Assembly (NCBI GenBank): GCA_019635735.1
Contig: JAHBYX010000007.1
Location: forward strand, 62,001 to 126,000
From: Mesorhizobium sp.
GTDB taxonomy: Bacteria > Pseudomonadota > Alphaproteobacteria > Rhizobiales > Rhizobiaceae
Direction: 5' to 3'
DNA: 64,000 bases
The position numbers were made by a program, and so were the translations under genes. Shown here one piece after another: positions 33,379 to 42,518 of this stretch; position 1 is the first letter of the stretch; each line of letters starts with the position of its first letter. The notes beneath the pieces are model-generated. The model did no database searches. It was not told the DNA's origin and was given only the letters and a program-made list of their open reading frames with translations.

Positions 33379-34128
33379 ATGTTGATGCGCACCCGCCATC
33401 AGGACACGGTGGACAGGATCGCCGGTTGGATCGTCGAAGGACGGTTCGCGGGACGTCCCGCATTGCCGACCGAGGAGGAGATCGGCGGCGAACTGGGCGT
33501 CAGCCGCACGGTGGTGCGTGAAGCGATGCGCACGCTGGTCGCCAAGGGAATGGTCGAGGTCCGCAGGCGCCATGGCACGAGGATCAGGCCGGTCGACGCC
33601 TGGAGCCTGTTCGACCCGCAGGTCGTCGCCTGGCGGGTCACGGGTGGGCTGACGCGCGAGTTCGTCGACGACTTGATCCATTTCCGCCTCGGCATCGAAC
33701 CGCACGCCGCAGCGCTCGCGGCGAGCAACCCCCGGTTCAGCCCCGACGCCCTTGAGGACGCGTACCGTCGCATGGCCGCCGCCGTGGACGGAAACGGCGA
33801 CTATCACTCGGCCGACCTCGATTTTCACGAGGCGATCATCGTCGGGTCGAACAACCAGTTCCTGCGCCAGCTCGTGCCGCTGATCGCCAACACGCTGAGC
33901 GTCTCGTTCAAGCTGTCGGTGATCAGCATGGACACCGCGCGGGGCTCTCTGCCCATGCACCGCGACGTCGCCGACGCGATCATCGCGCGCGAGCCCGAGC
34001 GGGCGCACGCGGCACTCACGAAACTCATCGAAGCGGCACGCGAGGACATCCTCGGCGCCCTGCCGGACATGCTCTGGGAGGAGCGAACAGATGGCGAGAG
34101 GGATAGAGTACCTGTTCAAGGGCCTTGA
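33379..34128 (+). CDS. GntR-family regulator, FadR/FCD subfamily
   Basis: A 249-residue regulator. The N-terminal wHTH carries LPTEEEIGGELGVSRTVVRE and LVAKGMVEVRRRHGTRI (residues ~30-72). The all-helical FCD domain follows, with metal/ligand residues in LDFHEAIIVGSNN and MHRDVADAI. The ATG lies 3 bp after a perfect palindrome and has no Shine-Dalgarno, so the mRNA may be leaderless or ATG 33385 may be used. The 3' end overlaps dctQ by 38 bp. It probably represses the TRAP/dehydratase operon in response to a sugar acid (family inference). Confidence 0.93.
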   Translation: MLMRTRHQDTVDRIAGWIVEGRFAGRPALPTEEEIGGELGVSRTVVREAMRTLVAKGMVEVRRRHGTRIRPVDAWSLFDPQVVAWRVTGGLTREFVDDLIHFRLGIEPHAAALAASNPRFSPDALEDAYRRMAAAVDGNGDYHSADLDFHEAIIVGSNNQFLRQLVPLIANTLSVSFKLSVISMDTARGSLPMHRDVADAIIAREPERAHAALTKLIEAAREDILGALPDMLWEERTDGERDRVPVQGP

Positions 34129-34627
34129 AGGCCTGCTGGTGCTGCTGCTTGCCGGAATGGCCATCATGGTCTTCGGCAATGTCGTGCTGCGTTACGGTTT
34201 CAACTCCGGCATCCTCGTGTCCGAGGAGATGGCGCGCTATTTCTTCGTCTGGCTGACCTTCATCGGCGCCGTCGTCACCTTCCGCGAGAACGCCCATCTC
34301 GGCGTCGAGACGCTGGTCCAACGCTTCGGTCGCGGCGGCCGGCTGCTGTGCATGGTGCTCAGCGACCTGATCATCCTCGCCTGCATGGCGGCGTTGTTCT
34401 GGGGGACCTGGAAACAATATCCGATCAACGCGTCGATGACTGCGCCGGTGATCGGCATCCGCATGAACTGGATCTACGGCATCGGCTTCTTCACCAGCGC
34501 TGGCATCGGATTGATGGTTGCGATTCGCCTCTTCCGTGCGCTGACCGGAGCTGTCACCGAGGAGGAGATCAAGGCTTTCGCGGGCGAGGGCGCCGAGGCG
34601 GCCGCCATTCGGGAGCGCGCGGAATGA
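34091..34627 (+). CDS. dctQ: TRAP transporter small permease DctQ
   Basis: A 178-residue four-helix membrane subunit. ATG 34091 lies within the end of the regulator gene but is preceded by GGGAGGAGCGAAC, a good ribosome-binding site. Helices include LLVLLLAGMAIMVFGNVVLR and SEEMARYFFVWLTFIGAVVTF, the latter a DctQ hallmark (E..RY.F.W..F.GA). The stop overlaps the dctM ATG. It belongs to the second TRAP system, linked to an enolase-superfamily dehydratase. Confidence 0.9.
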   Translation: MARGIEYLFKGLEGLLVLLLAGMAIMVFGNVVLRYGFNSGILVSEEMARYFFVWLTFIGAVVTFRENAHLGVETLVQRFGRGGRLLCMVLSDLIILACMAALFWGTWKQYPINASMTAPVIGIRMNWIYGIGFFTSAGIGLMVAIRLFRALTGAVTEEEIKAFAGEGAEAAAIRERAE

Positions 34628-35901
34628 CCATCGTCGTCTTCCTGGCCTCGCTCCTCGGCGCGATGGCGATCGGCGTGCCGGTGGCCTTCGCGCTGATCTT
34701 CTGCGGCATCGCGCTGATGACCTATGGCGGCATCTTCGACACGCAGATCGTGTCGCAGCGCCTGATCTCGGGCGCCGATACGTTCACGCTCCTGGCCATC
34801 CCCTTCTTCCTGCTCGCCGGCGAGATCATGAACAAGGGCGGACTGTCGCGGCGTATCGTCGAATTCGCCATCGCCTGCGTGGGGCATATCCGCGGCGGCC
34901 TCGGCGTCGTGGCGATCGTCGCGGCGGTCATCATGGCCTCGATCTCCGGGTCGGCCGCGGCCGACACCGCCGCACTTGCTTCGATCCTGATCCCGATGAT
35001 GCGCGACGCCGGCTACAACGTCCCGCGCGCCGCGGGCCTGATGGCGGCCGGCGGCGTGATCGCGCCGGTGATCCCGCCGTCCGTGGCCTTCATCATCTTC
35101 GGCGTCGCCGCCAACGTCTCGATCACGCAACTGTTCATCGGCGGCATCGTGCCCGGGCTGATGATGGCGCTTGCGCTGTTCGGGACGTGGATGGTGCTCG
35201 CCCACAGGGAGAGCGTCGCGATCCTGCCGCGCCAGCCAATGGCGGTGAAGATGCGGGCGACGGCTCGCGCCGGATGGGCGCTGTTCATGCCGGTGATCGT
35301 GCTGGGCGGCATCCGTTTCGGCATCTTCACGCCGACGGAGGCCGCCGTCGTCGCCGCCGTCTACGCCCTTTTCGTCGGAATGGTGATCTATCGCGAGCTC
35401 AAGTTCTCGGATCTCTACGGCGTCTTCCTCACCGCCGCCAAGACGACCGCGGTGGTGATGTTCCTCGTCGCCTCCGCCCTGGTCTCGGCCTGGCTGATCA
35501 CCTCGGCCAACATCCCGGCGGAGATCGGCGAGATGATCCAGCCGCTGATCGACCGGCCGACGCTGCTGCTCGCAGCCATCATGGTTCTCGTGCTCGTCGT
35601 CGGCACCGCGCTCGACCTTGCGCCGACGATCCTGATCCTGACGCCGGTGCTGATGCCGATCATCCGCGAGGCGGGGATCGATCCGGTCTACTTCGGCGTT
35701 CTGTTCGTCATGAACAACTGCATCGGACTGCTGACGCCGCCGGTGGGGATCGTCCTCAATGTGGTCAGCGGCGTGGCGAAAGTGCCGCTCGGCCAGGTCA
35801 TCTCCGGGGTCTGGCCTTTCCTTCTGGCCCAGATCTCCGTGCTTTTCCTGCTCGTCCTGTTTCCAGAGCTCGTCCTCGTGCCGCTCCACTGGCTGCGCTA
35901 G
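34624..35901 (+). CDS. dctM: TRAP transporter large permease DctM
   Basis: A 425-residue polytopic permease. Start overlaps dctQ by 4 bp. Typical segments: GVPVAFALIFCGIALM, TLLAIPFFLLAGEIMNKGG, MASISGSAAADTAAL, APVIPPSVAFIIFGV and GLLTPPVGIVLNVVSG. Complete and normal in length. Followed after 63 bp by its binding protein. Confidence 0.95.
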   Translation: MTIVVFLASLLGAMAIGVPVAFALIFCGIALMTYGGIFDTQIVSQRLISGADTFTLLAIPFFLLAGEIMNKGGLSRRIVEFAIACVGHIRGGLGVVAIVAAVIMASISGSAAADTAALASILIPMMRDAGYNVPRAAGLMAAGGVIAPVIPPSVAFIIFGVAANVSITQLFIGGIVPGLMMALALFGTWMVLAHRESVAILPRQPMAVKMRATARAGWALFMPVIVLGGIRFGIFTPTEAAVVAAVYALFVGMVIYRELKFSDLYGVFLTAAKTTAVVMFLVASALVSAWLITSANIPAEIGEMIQPLIDRPTLLLAAIMVLVLVVGTALDLAPTILILTPVLMPIIREAGIDPVYFGVLFVMNNCIGLLTPPVGIVLNVVSGVAKVPLGQVISGVWPFLLAQISVLFLLVLFPELVLVPLHWLR

Positions 35902-35964
35902 CCGTGTCGTGTCGCAGGGTCATCGAGAAAGTCAGTTCGTAAGTGTCAACAAGGGAGGAATGAA

Positions 35965-36975
35965 ATGAAGTCCACACTACTCAAGGTCGCGGCGCTCGCG
36001 CTCGGCGCATCGGTCTTCGCCGGTTCGGCGTCGGCCGAATTCCAGGATCGCACCATCCGGGTGTCGAACGGTGTCGCCGAGACGCATCCGGTCGGCAGCG
36101 GCGTCAAGGCGATGGCCGAATGCCTGACCGAGAAATCGGGCGGCAAGTTCAAGCTCAACGCATTCTGGAGCGGGGCGCTTGGCGGCGACCTCGACGCCAC
36201 GCAGGCACTGCGTTCAGGCACCCAGGAGATGGTGGTCACCTCCAGCTCGCCGCTGGTCGGCATCCTGCCGGCGCTCGGCGTGTTCGACCTGCCGTTCCTG
36301 TTCGCCAACGAGAAGGAGGCCGACACCATTCTCGACGGCGACTTCGGCAAATACATCTCCGACATGATGCCGGGGGTCGGCCTCGTCAATCTCGCCTACT
36401 GGGAGAACGGCTTCCGCAACCTCACCAACTCGCAGCGCCCCGTCGCCAGCGTCGACGACATCAAGGGGCTGAAGGTGCGGGTGATGCAGAACAACATCTT
36501 CCTCGATTCCTTCGTCAATCTCGGCGCCAACGCGGTGCCGATGGCCTTCGGAGAAGTGTTCACGGCCCTCGAGACCGGCGCGATCGACGGCCAGGAGAAT
36601 CCGGTTGTGACGATCGACACGTCCAAGTTCTCCGAAGTGCAGAAGCATCTGACGCTGTCGCGACACGCCTATACGCCGTTCATGGTGCTCTACTCCAAGC
36701 CGCTTTGGGACCAGCTCGCGGCGGACGAACAGGCGGCACTGCAGGAATGTGCAATCGTCGGCCGTGACGTGCAGCGCAAGGGGAGCCGCGACCTCGGCGC
36801 CAAGTCGCTCGAGAACGTCAAGGCCGCAGGGATGGAAGTCGTCGAACTGACGCCGGAAGCCCAGGCGGCGATGCGCGAGGCGGTCAAGCCGGTCTACGAG
36901 AAGCACGCCGCGACGATCGGCCAGGAGGTCGTCGACAAGATGATGGCGGAACTCAAGAAGATGCGCGGCGAATAG
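35965..36975 (+). CDS. dctP: TRAP transporter solute-binding protein DctP
   Basis: A 336-residue periplasmic receptor with ATG 35965 after GGGAGGA. A Sec signal peptide spans residues 1-~24 (LLKVAALALGASVFAGSASA). The DctP signature GLKVRVMQNN with the ligand-binding Arg, VPMAFGEVFTALETGAIDGQ and a terminal KMMAELKKMRG are present. The adjacent dehydratase and GntR gene suggest a sugar acid such as an aldonate or uronate; the sequence alone does not settle this. A strong hairpin follows the gene. Confidence 0.93.
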   Translation: MKSTLLKVAALALGASVFAGSASAEFQDRTIRVSNGVAETHPVGSGVKAMAECLTEKSGGKFKLNAFWSGALGGDLDATQALRSGTQEMVVTSSSPLVGILPALGVFDLPFLFANEKEADTILDGDFGKYISDMMPGVGLVNLAYWENGFRNLTNSQRPVASVDDIKGLKVRVMQNNIFLDSFVNLGANAVPMAFGEVFTALETGAIDGQENPVVTIDTSKFSEVQKHLTLSRHAYTPFMVLYSKPLWDQLAADEQAALQECAIVGRDVQRKGSRDLGAKSLENVKAAGMEVVELTPEAQAAMREAVKPVYEKHAATIGQEVVDKMMAELKKMRGE

Positions 36976-36996
36976 TATCCGCCGAACATCCGAATC

Positions 36997-37023
36997 GCGG
37001 GCGGCGGTGTGGCCGCCGCCCGC
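36997..37023 (+). terminator. GC-rich hairpin after dctP
   Basis: A perfect 11-bp stem GCGGGCGGCGG / CCGCCGCCCGC with loop TGTGG, 21 bp beyond the dctP stop. No T-run. It probably sets the ratio of binding-protein mRNA to the downstream dehydratase mRNA rather than ending transcription completely. Confidence 0.6.
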
Positions 37024-37055
37024 TCCCTGCCCACTCCGAAGCGAATGCAACCCCC

Positions 37056-38255
37056 GTGAAAATCACATCGATCGAAACCATTCGGCTCGCCGAATTCGCG
37101 AACCTTGTCTGGGTGCGGCTGCATACCGACGAAGGGCTGGTCGGGCTCGGCGAGACGTTCATGGGAGCGGCGGCCGTCGAGGCCTACCTGCACGAGACCG
37201 TCGCGCCGAAGCTGATCGGCCGCGACCCGATGCAGATCGAGGCCATCAACCGCGATCTCCTCGGCTATCTCGGCTGGCGCGGCGCCGGCGTCGAGACGCG
37301 CGGCAATTCGGCGGTCGACATCGCGCTGTGGGACCTGTTCGGCAAGGCGCTCGGCGTTCCGGTCAGCGTGGCGCTGGGCGGGCGCAGCCGCGATACGGTT
37401 CGCACCTACAATACCTGCGCCGGCTACCGCTATGTGCGCGACGCGCGTGCCCAGGCCGTGGCCAACTGGGGGGTGGGCAAGGCAGAAGGGCCATACGAGG
37501 ACCTCGACGCCTTCCTGAACGATGCCGGGGAGCTGGCGCTGTCGCTGCTGGAGCAGGGCGTCACCGGCATGAAGATCTGGCCGTTCGACATCGCCGCCGA
37601 GCGCACCGGCGGTCTCGACATCTCGGCCGACGAGCTACGCACGGCGCTCAAACCCTTCGAGAAGATCCGGAAGGCCGTCGGCGACCGGATGGACATCATG
37701 GTCGAGTTCCATTCGCTGTGGAAGCTGCCGGCCGCCCAGCGCATCGCGCGTGCGCTGGCCGACTACGACACATACTGGCACGAAGATCCGGTGCGGATGG
37801 ATTCGCTGGAGACGCTGAAGGCCTACGCGCCGCATTCGCGCGCCATGATCTGCGCGTCGGAGACGCTCGCCTACCCGCACGCCTTCCGCGACTACCTGGC
37901 GACGGGCGTGGCGGGGGTCGCCATGCTCGACCTGTCATGGTGCGGCGGGCTGTCCGAGGCGCGCAAGATCGCCGGCATGGCGGAAGCCTGCCAGATCCCG
38001 GTCGCGCCGCACGACTGCACCGGTCCGGTCGTGTTCATGGCATCGTGCCATTTCTCGCTGCACGCGCGCAACACGCTGATCCAGGAGTCGGTGCGCGCCT
38101 TCTACACGGGCTGGTACAGGGAACTCGTGACCGAACTGCCCACCGTGTCTCATGGCACCATCAGCCTCGGCGAGGCGCCCGGTCTGGGCCTCGAACTCCT
38201 GCCCGACGTCGCGAAGCGGCCCGACGCGACGGTGCGGGTGAGCGAGGCAGAATGA
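37056..38255 (+). CDS. Mandelate racemase/enolase-superfamily dehydratase (sugar-acid dehydratase-like)
   Basis: A 399-residue enolase-superfamily enzyme with a GTG start at 37056; no strong Shine-Dalgarno is apparent. N-terminal capping domain: IETIRLAEFANLVWVRLHTDEG, VGLGETF. Barrel residues: a Lys in TGMKIWPFD, metal ligands in MVEFHSLW, HEDPVR and CASETLA, and a C-terminal PHDCTGP in the position of the general acid/base His. This pattern fits acid-sugar dehydratases (galactonate, mannonate types) better than mandelate racemase. It is co-transcribed with the TRAP system and followed by an overlapping permease gene. Confidence 0.87.
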   Translation: MKITSIETIRLAEFANLVWVRLHTDEGLVGLGETFMGAAAVEAYLHETVAPKLIGRDPMQIEAINRDLLGYLGWRGAGVETRGNSAVDIALWDLFGKALGVPVSVALGGRSRDTVRTYNTCAGYRYVRDARAQAVANWGVGKAEGPYEDLDAFLNDAGELALSLLEQGVTGMKIWPFDIAAERTGGLDISADELRTALKPFEKIRKAVGDRMDIMVEFHSLWKLPAAQRIARALADYDTYWHEDPVRMDSLETLKAYAPHSRAMICASETLAYPHAFRDYLATGVAGVAMLDLSWCGGLSEARKIAGMAEACQIPVAPHDCTGPVVFMASCHFSLHARNTLIQESVRAFYTGWYRELVTELPTVSHGTISLGEAPGLGLELLPDVAKRPDATVRVSEAE

Positions 38256-39151
38256 CGGAAGCATCGGCAGTCGTCGTCGCACGACAGGGCGATCAGGCCC
38301 GAGGAATGGGGACGGCCCGCCTCGGCATTCTCATCATGCTGCTCGGCATGCTGCTGTTCTCGTTGAACGACGTCATGGGCAAGTGGCTGGTCGCCACCTA
38401 TTCGGTCGGCCAGGTGCTCCTGATCCGCAGCGCGGCTGCGATGATCGTGCTCCTGCCCTTCCTCTGGCGTGACGGGATGAAGCCGCTCATTGCCGTCGAG
38501 AGGCCGGGGATGCAGGCCCTGCGCGTGGTGCTGTCCTCGGCGGAAGTCTATTGCTTCTACTTTGCGGTGATCACGCTGCCCTTGGCCGACGTGATGACCT
38601 ACTGGCTCGCGGCGCCGATCTATGTCGCGGCGATGTCGCCTTTCCTGCTCGGCGAGCGGGTGGGCTGGCGGCGCTGGCTGGCCATCCTCGCCGGCTTCGG
38701 CGGCGTCGTCATCGCGCTGGAGCCGTCGGCCGCGACGCTGACCGCGCCGGCGCTCGTCTCCATCCTCGGCTCGTTCTGCTTCGCCTTCATGATGCTGTCG
38801 GGGCGCGCGCTGCGCGGCACGCCGGACCGCACGCTGGTGTTCTGGCAGATCGCCGGGGCCGGCCTATTCGGCATCGCGACCGCTCCGTTCGGCTGGGTGA
38901 CGCCGGGCGTGTTCGACCTGTCGTTGCTGGCGCTGCTCGGCGTCGTCGCCATGCTCGCCCATGTCTGCGTCAACCGCGCGCTGAAGCTCGCCGATGCGTC
39001 GGTCGTGGCTCCATTCCAGTACACGCTGCTGTTCTGGGCAGTGGTCTTCGGCTTCGCCGTGTTCGGCGACGTTCCGCGCCCGGCCATGCTCGTCGGAGCG
39101 GCAATCATCATGGCGGCGGGTCTGTTCATCCTGTGGCGACGTCGCGATTGA
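38252..39151 (+). CDS. EamA/RhaT-family (DMT superfamily) transporter
   Basis: A 299-residue membrane protein with ten predicted helices in two EamA repeats, the first beginning GILIMLLGMLLFSLNDVMGKW and the second LVSILGSFCFAFMMLSGRAL. ATG 38252 overlaps the dehydratase stop. Members export metabolites or import sugars. Coupled to a sugar-acid dehydratase, it may export an overflow product, but this is only a context guess. Confidence 0.88.
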   Translation: MTEASAVVVARQGDQARGMGTARLGILIMLLGMLLFSLNDVMGKWLVATYSVGQVLLIRSAAAMIVLLPFLWRDGMKPLIAVERPGMQALRVVLSSAEVYCFYFAVITLPLADVMTYWLAAPIYVAAMSPFLLGERVGWRRWLAILAGFGGVVIALEPSAATLTAPALVSILGSFCFAFMMLSGRALRGTPDRTLVFWQIAGAGLFGIATAPFGWVTPGVFDLSLLALLGVVAMLAHVCVNRALKLADASVVAPFQYTLLFWAVVFGFAVFGDVPRPAMLVGAAIIMAAGLFILWRRRD

Positions 39152-39175
39152 CCGGCCCGGGACGGCGAGGGAGGT

Positions 39176-40006
39176 TCAGGCCTGGTAGACGCCTGCCTTT
39201 AGGAGAGCCGCGGAGGCGAGATCCGCGCCCTGGCGGTTGGTGTAGAAGCCTGCGCAGAGGCCGCCGTCCACCGGCAGAGTGGCGCCGGTGACATAGGACG
39301 CGGCGTCGGACAGGAGGAACAGAACGACGGAGGCGACCTCGGCCGGCTCTGCCATGCGGCCGAGCGGCGTGCGGTTCTCGAGAACCTCCGTGACGAAGGA
39401 GGGCGGAATGCCGTTACGCACCAGCGGCGTGTCGACGCCGTTCGGCGCAACCGCGTTGACGCGGATGCCACGCCTGCCCCACTCGATGGCGAGCACGTCG
39501 GTGAGGCCCGTAACGCCGAACTTGGCCGAGCAATAGTTGGAGCGGCCGGCGAAGCCGCCCAGCGCGTTGACCGAACTGATGTTCACGATCGCGCCACGGC
39601 CATGCGCCAGCATCCGCCGCCCGACCGCCTGGCATGACAGGAACATGCCTTTGAGATTGGTGTCGACGACGAGATCCCAGCTCGCCTCGTCCATGCTTTC
39701 CGCCGGCGCCGGGCGCGACAGGCCGGCGGCCGTCACGAGACCGCCGACGGGGCCGAACCGTGCCTCGAGTTCGGCGACGGCCGCTTCGGTCGCTGCCGCG
39801 TCGCGCACGTCGAGGGGCAGGGCGATCGCCTGGCCGCCCGAGCGGGAAATCGCCTCGACGACATCGCGGGCGGCGTGCGACTGGAGGTCGGCGACCCCGA
39901 CACTTGCTCCCGCTGCGGCAAGAGCCTCCGCCGTCGCCAGGCCGATGCCGGAAGCCCCGCCGGTGACCATGACCACGTGGCCGGAAAAGTCGAAGGACGG
40001 GTTCAT
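39176..40006 (-). CDS. Short-chain dehydrogenase/reductase
   Basis: A 276-residue classical SDR. ATG 40006 is chosen over an upstream in-frame ATG because GCAGGAG sits at the right distance. NAD motif TGGASGIG (about residues 15-22), catalytic Ser in NISSVNALGG, YCSAK, and the C-terminal SYVTGATLPVDGG seen in sugar/polyol dehydrogenases. It converges with the EamA gene and is 25 bp upstream (in the same direction) of livF, so it could be the first unit read or a separate gene. Substrate unknown. Confidence 0.9.
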   Translation of the reverse strand: MNPSFDFSGHVVMVTGGASGIGLATAEALAAAGASVGVADLQSHAARDVVEAISRSGGQAIALPLDVRDAAATEAAVAELEARFGPVGGLVTAAGLSRPAPAESMDEASWDLVVDTNLKGMFLSCQAVGRRMLAHGRGAIVNISSVNALGGFAGRSNYCSAKFGVTGLTDVLAIEWGRRGIRVNAVAPNGVDTPLVRNGIPPSFVTEVLENRTPLGRMAEPAEVASVVLFLLSDAASYVTGATLPVDGGLCAGFYTNRQGADLASAALLKAGVYQA

Positions 40007-40031
40007 GGGATCTCCTGCCAATTGCCGTTCG

Positions 40032-40736
40032 TCACACCGCGAGGTAGCGCGCGCTTAGTTCAGGCTGCGCGTCGAACTCGGGCCAACTGCCCGCGAAGAC
40101 GACGCGACCGCTGTCGAGCAGATAGAGCCGCGTCGTGCAGGCGCGCGCGAACCAGACGTTCTGCTCGGCAAGGATGAGCGTCAGTCCGCTCGCGCGGCGC
40201 ATCTCGATCAGCCGCTCGGCGATCTCCTCGACGATGACCGGCGCGATGCCTTCCGTCGGCTCGTCGAGCAGCAGGCAGCCCGGCCGCGCATAGACCGCGC
40301 GCGCGATGGCAAGAACCTGCTGCTGGCCGCCGCTGAGCTCGAAGCCGAGACGGTTCGACAGACCGCGCAGCATGGGGAAGAAGCCGTAGATCTCGTCCAG
40401 GGTATGCGGGGCGGCGCCGGCGCGAACGGCATGACCGCTCATCGCGATGTTTTCGGCGACGGTGAGGTGCGGATAGATACGGCGATCCTCCGGCACGAAG
40501 CCGAAGCCGCGGCGGGCGCGCTCGAAGTTCGAAAGCCGGCCGATTTCCGCACCTTCGTGACGGATAGGCCCGCGCACCAGCGGTCCACCCGCCATCAGGC
40601 CCTTGAGCAGCGTCGACTTGCCGACACCGTTGCGGCCGAGGATGGCGATGCCTTCGCCCTCGCGCACGGCAATCGAGACGCCCTGGATGATGTGGCTGTC
40701 GCCGTAGAACATGTCGAGCGGGCCGGCTTCAAGCAT
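40032..40736 (-). CDS. livF: Branched-chain-type ABC transporter ATPase LivF
   Basis: A 234-residue ATPase: Walker A GRNGVGKST, signature ELSGGQQQVLAIARA, Walker B CLLLDEPTEGIAP and the switch His region ILAEQN. The start overlaps the livG stop by 8 bp. Last gene of the five-gene livKHMGF operon on the minus strand. HAAT-family systems of this type import branched-chain amino acids, amides, urea or aromatic acids; no catabolic gene is attached to show which. Confidence 0.93.
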   Translation of the reverse strand: MLEAGPLDMFYGDSHIIQGVSIAVREGEGIAILGRNGVGKSTLLKGLMAGGPLVRGPIRHEGAEIGRLSNFERARRGFGFVPEDRRIYPHLTVAENIAMSGHAVRAGAAPHTLDEIYGFFPMLRGLSNRLGFELSGGQQQVLAIARAVYARPGCLLLDEPTEGIAPVIVEEIAERLIEMRRASGLTLILAEQNVWFARACTTRLYLLDSGRVVFAGSWPEFDAQPELSARYLAV

Positions 40737-41520
40737 GACCGGCTCCCGATCCGAGGTAGATCTTGCGCACGAGGGGGTTCTCGCGCACCTCCGCCGGGCT
40801 GCCGGTGGCGATCATCTCGCCATGGTGCAGGACCGCGACATGCGAGGCGAGGTCGAAGACGACGCCCATGTCGTGCTCCGTCAGCACGACTGTCATGCCG
40901 TGACGCGTCTTGACGGCGGCGATCAGGTCGACGGACGACTTGCGGTCGGCCGGAGACATGCCAGCCGTCGGCTCGTCGAGCAGCAGGATCGTAGGACGGA
41001 GCACTAGGCTCATGGCGAGTTCCAGGCGCTTCTTGTCGCCGTGCGACAGGAGTTTCGCCTCGACGCGGGACCTGGCGGAGAGTCCGACCTCGTCCAGCGC
41101 CTCGTCGACGCGTTCCAGCGCGGCTCGGGCGGGATCGCAGGCGAGCAGTTTGCGGGGACCGGGCGGCATGTTGCGGAACGCGGCTTCGACGGCCACGAGG
41201 ACGTTTGCCGCTGCGCTCAGGTCCTTGAACACGCGCGCAACCTGAAACGACCGGCCGAAGCCGGCCCGGACGCGCTTCCACTCGGGCATGCGCGTGACGT
41301 CGGCGCCGCGGAACAGGACCGAACCGGAATCGGCGAACACCTCTCCCGACAAGACCTTGAACAGGGTCGTCTTGCCGGCGCCGTTCGGGCCGATCACGGC
41401 CAGCGTGTCGCCCTCGGCGACGGAGAGGTCGACGTCCTTCAACACCTTGACGGACGGATAGTCCTTGACTACCCGGCGCGCTTCCAGAAGCGGAACTGTC
41501 GGGGTTCCGGCGCCGCTCAT
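40729..41520 (-). CDS. livG: Branched-chain-type ABC transporter ATPase LivG
   Basis: A 263-residue ATPase with Walker A GPNGAGKTT, Walker B ILLLDEPTAGMSP and the LivG-typical switch segment VLTEHDMGVVFDLA. The signature motif reads LSHGDKKRLELAM, the usual LivG variant. ATG 41520 overlaps the livM stop (ATGA). Forms the heterodimeric motor with LivF. Confidence 0.94.
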   Translation of the reverse strand: MSGAGTPTVPLLEARRVVKDYPSVKVLKDVDLSVAEGDTLAVIGPNGAGKTTLFKVLSGEVFADSGSVLFRGADVTRMPEWKRVRAGFGRSFQVARVFKDLSAAANVLVAVEAAFRNMPPGPRKLLACDPARAALERVDEALDEVGLSARSRVEAKLLSHGDKKRLELAMSLVLRPTILLLDEPTAGMSPADRKSSVDLIAAVKTRHGMTVVLTEHDMGVVFDLASHVAVLHHGEMIATGSPAEVRENPLVRKIYLGSGAGHA

Positions 41521-42518
41521 CGCACTGTTTCCTTCGCAGTGCGGGCCGGCGCGGCGGAGCGGCGCCGCAGCGCATCCAGTCCGCCCAGAATGCCGCCGGG
41601 GAAGAGCAGCACGACAGCGAGCAGGATGGAGCCGATGATGATCTCGGAAAAGCCGTGCAGCGTGCGGGTTCCGTATTCGAGGATCGCGAAGCCGGCGGCG
41701 CCGACGACGGGACCCCAGAAACTGCTGACGCCGCCGAGCAGCGAATAGAGGATGGGCCGGGCCGACAGCGTCCAGTGCGCCACGTCGGGCGTCAAAAGCT
41801 GCAGCCAGGGACCGTAGAGTGCGCCCGCAACCGCGGTCACGCCCGAGGCGATAGCGAAGGCAAGCAGACGATTGCCCGCGACATTGATGCCGAGGAAGGC
41901 CGCCCGTTCCGGATCCTGCTGGATCGCCCGAAGAGCGCGCCCGGTCTGGCTGTGCCGGACCCACCAGACGACGGCGCAGAGCAGGGTGCTGAACAGGACG
42001 ATGAACAGGTAGTAGTTGTCGCCCCTGGCGAGGTCGATCTCGAACAGTCCCATGTCGAGAACCGGCCTGCGTATGCCGGTGAAGCCGTCCTCGCGCCCGA
42101 GCGGCGTGAAGGAGGACAGGAAAAGATAGACGATCTGGCTCAGGGCCAGCGTCAGGATCGCGAAATAGACGCCGAGCGACCGCCGCAGCGCGATCAGACC
42201 GATCACTATCGCGAGCACCACGCCGAAGGCGCCGGCGCCGGCGAAGCCGAGGAGGGGATGCAGGTCCGGAAAGCTGCGCGCCACGAGTGCATAGAAATAT
42301 CCGCCGATGGCGAAGAACGATGCGTGACCGAACGAGACGAGGCCCGTCTGGCCGAACATCAGGTTCCACGACAGGCCGAAGACGATGTGCAGCGCCAGCG
42401 TGCCCACCACGAAGACCAGACCCTTGGGTGCTACGAGCGGCATCGCAAGCAGCACGGCGACGATGACCAGGGCGATCGCGGCATCGCGTGCGATCGGAGC
42501 GGAGAGCGGCGATCTCAC
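41517..42518 (-). CDS. livM: Branched-chain-type ABC transporter permease LivM
   Basis: A 333-residue permease with a GTG start at 42518 overlapping the livH stop. Typical LivM stretches: GLSWNLMFGQTGLVSFGHAS near residue 50, ALRAIQQDPERAAFLGINV (the coupling region) and GGVSSFWGPVVGAAGFAILE. About nine to ten helices. Complete. Confidence 0.94.
   Translation of the reverse strand: MRSPLSAPIARDAAIALVIVAVLLAMPLVAPKGLVFVVGTLALHIVFGLSWNLMFGQTGLVSFGHASFFAIGGYFYALVARSFPDLHPLLGFAGAGAFGVVLAIVIGLIALRRSLGVYFAILTLALSQIVYLFLSSFTPLGREDGFTGIRRPVLDMGLFEIDLARGDNYYLFIVLFSTLLCAVVWWVRHSQTGRALRAIQQDPERAAFLGINVAGNRLLAFAIASGVTAVAGALYGPWLQLLTPDVAHWTLSARPILYSLLGGVSSFWGPVVGAAGFAILEYGTRTLHGFSEIIIGSILLAVVLLFPGGILGGLDALRRRSAAPARTAKETVR

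Noticed and set aside
37056..38255. True mandelate racemase completing the 9942-17395 pathway
   Set aside because: It is 20 kb away under a different regulator (GntR) with a TRAP system, and its residue pattern fits acid-sugar dehydratases.
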